Source: a virus. Taken from it: a DNA stretch of 64,000 bases. The notes below the pieces were generated by a model, which made no database searches, was not told the DNA's origin, and was given only the letters and a program-made list of their open reading frames with translations. A program made the translations under genes and the position numbers. The DNA lies in IMG/VR virus record IMGVR_UViG_3300007735_000799, positions 1-64,000 of that record, one strand, 5' to 3'. Positions 63,312 to 64,000 of this stretch are shown here, piece by piece (position 1 is the first letter of the stretch; each line of letters starts with the position of its first letter).

Positions 63312-63568
63312 GCTCCACCCGTTTCCATCATCATTTTGCCGGTTTTGTAAAGTTCCGAAAGACGAAGAACAGGATGAGCCATTGCATCCCGAAACAGATT
63401 CAAGGTTCCGTGCAAGCCGTCAACCGTATCGCTCAACACGCTTGCAAAGTGCGGAGACACCAGAACGAGAGCGTCATCCTCATACGCTGCTTCGTGAATT
63501 GCGAAGAACTCGTTTCCTTCTTCATCAGTATCGTGGTGAACCACGCGATGATTCCATGTGAATGCCAT
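63308..63568 (-). CDS. Small uncharacterised protein
   Basis: The 86-residue protein starts AFTWNHRVVHHDTDEEGNEFFAIHEAAYEDD, then LVSPHFASVLSDTVDGL and a helix ending in MMMETGGA. The first part has the form 'W..RV....DE..NE.F.IHEVYYD', a short domain seen in bacterial and phage hypotheticals. Overlaps as ATGA with the next gene. Function unknown. Confidence 0.55.
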   Translation of the reverse strand: MAFTWNHRVVHHDTDEEGNEFFAIHEAAYEDDALVLVSPHFASVLSDTVDGLHGTLNLFRDAMAHPVLRLSELYKTGKMMMETGGA

Positions 63569-63581
63569 TTTCTGTTTTCCT

Positions 63582-63914
63582 TTACTTGATGGGGTATGTG
63601 AACGGAACGGTCTGACCAGGCGTGAAAGACTGGTCGTTGCGAATCTCGGTCATCTCGGAACGATACTCACCACACTGCTTGGTGACATAGTGTTGCCACA
63701 GTTTGCGACCCTCTTCTAAACTACCTTTCCAATTGCTGAGAATCTTGCCAGGCTTGCCGTTGGCATCGTTGTGACGCACCAACACGCGGCACGGAACAAC
63801 TAATTTGTTGAATTGAGTTTTCTTGTGAATCACGAACTGCACCCACTCATGCTTGGCAACGCCGTTGTAGTTGTCTTGGATAAGCAACCAATAATGAATA
63901 ACTTCCCATCCCAT
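63582..63914 (-). CDS. Small uncharacterised protein
   Basis: The ATG at 63914 (MGWEVIHYWLLIQDN) overlaps the upstream stop as TAATG. The 110-residue product has HEWVQFVIHKKTQFNKLVVPCRVLVRH, then NWKGSLEEGRKLWQHYV and a Pro-rich end (TPGQTVPFTYPIK). The WKGSLEEGRKLW helix parallels the small protein at 62824. No function can be stated. Confidence 0.5.
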   Translation of the reverse strand: MGWEVIHYWLLIQDNYNGVAKHEWVQFVIHKKTQFNKLVVPCRVLVRHNDANGKPGKILSNWKGSLEEGRKLWQHYVTKQCGEYRSEMTEIRNDQSFTPGQTVPFTYPIK

Positions 63915-64000
63915 TAGACGGTCTCCTCCAACCATTCTGCGGCAGCGATAAGCCCCGCAGCAAGTTCACGAATCTTGGCAGGGTCATTCATTTCCACGCC
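63914..64000 (-). CDS. C-terminal end of a protein cut by the window edge
   Basis: The frame from base 64000 to the stop at 63914 gives VEMNDPAKIRELAAGLIAAA and a few more helical residues (EWLEETV). Either the gene starts at the ATG at 63991-63993 inside the window or it starts to the right. The TAATG overlap with the next gene fits the local gene packing. Confidence 0.4.
   Translation of the reverse strand, partial: GVEMNDPAKIRELAAGLIAAAEWLEETV

Overview
The window looks like a piece of a large T4-like tailed-phage (myovirus) genome whose host is a Gram-negative, probably aquatic, bacterium. The T4 replication set is present: gp43 polymerase, gp44/gp62 clamp loader, gp45 clamp, gp41 helicase, gp61 primase, UvsX and RegA. 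Also present are a T4-type lysozyme, ThyX, dUTPase, T4-like late-promoter motifs, 18 tRNA genes and packed genes that often overlap as ATGA or TAATG. Nearly everything is on the minus strand; only 60851-62031 reads plus. The host is not identified, but a phage-coded outer-membrane barrel and lipoproteins fit a Gram-negative cell. Many hypotheticals resemble cyanophage or other aquatic T4-like families. Layout, left to right. 1-2.7 kb: tail-fibre genes, including a collagen-like fibre. 2.7-5 kb: ThyX, a head-cargo candidate and primase. 5-9.4 kb: virion proteins and lysozyme. 9.4-13.6 kb: a 999-residue NMNAT/ATP-grasp/retropepsin fusion and a 409-residue protein with a ligase-like KxDG motif. 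13.7-16.3 kb: HNH nuclease, a GroES-like protein, a tRNA-like gene and helicase. 16.4-33.4 kb: an island of about 17 kb of sugar-nucleotide and glycosyltransferase genes inserted between helicase and UvsX. 33.4-44.1 kb: recombination and replication core with a base-modification group (DNA methyltransferase, SpeD, Mom-like protein, Nmad1-like protein). 44.2-59.5 kb: small proteins, an exported protease, the tRNA gene clusters, purA plus guaC, gmd plus a fucose-synthase-like gene, membrane proteins and a porin-like barrel. 59.5-64 kb: virion-type and hypothetical genes, including the only two plus-strand genes. How the parts appear to work together. Early replication genes and one tRNA cluster have sigma70-like promoters (TTGACt, 16-17 nt, TATAat), several so close to the ATG that the mRNA would be leaderless. 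Many virion-type genes have a (T/C)TAAATA motif upstream, like T4 gp55-dependent late promoters. At least eight proteins start with a short peptide ending in a T4 prohead-protease-like site (L/I-x-E before a small residue), as T4 internal proteins do, so the capsid may carry a set of injected enzymes. The sugar genes include two His-type PLP 3-dehydratases, a split transketolase and two fungal-type GT15 mannosyltransferases. They could build an unusual deoxy or branched sugar for the host surface, the virion or DNA. GuaC and PurA together would turn GMP into AMP precursors. The clearest RNA novelty is a tRNA-Lys gene split after U34 by a small group I intron, next to a free-standing HNH nuclease gene. 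Functions are read from motifs by eye; no database search was run.
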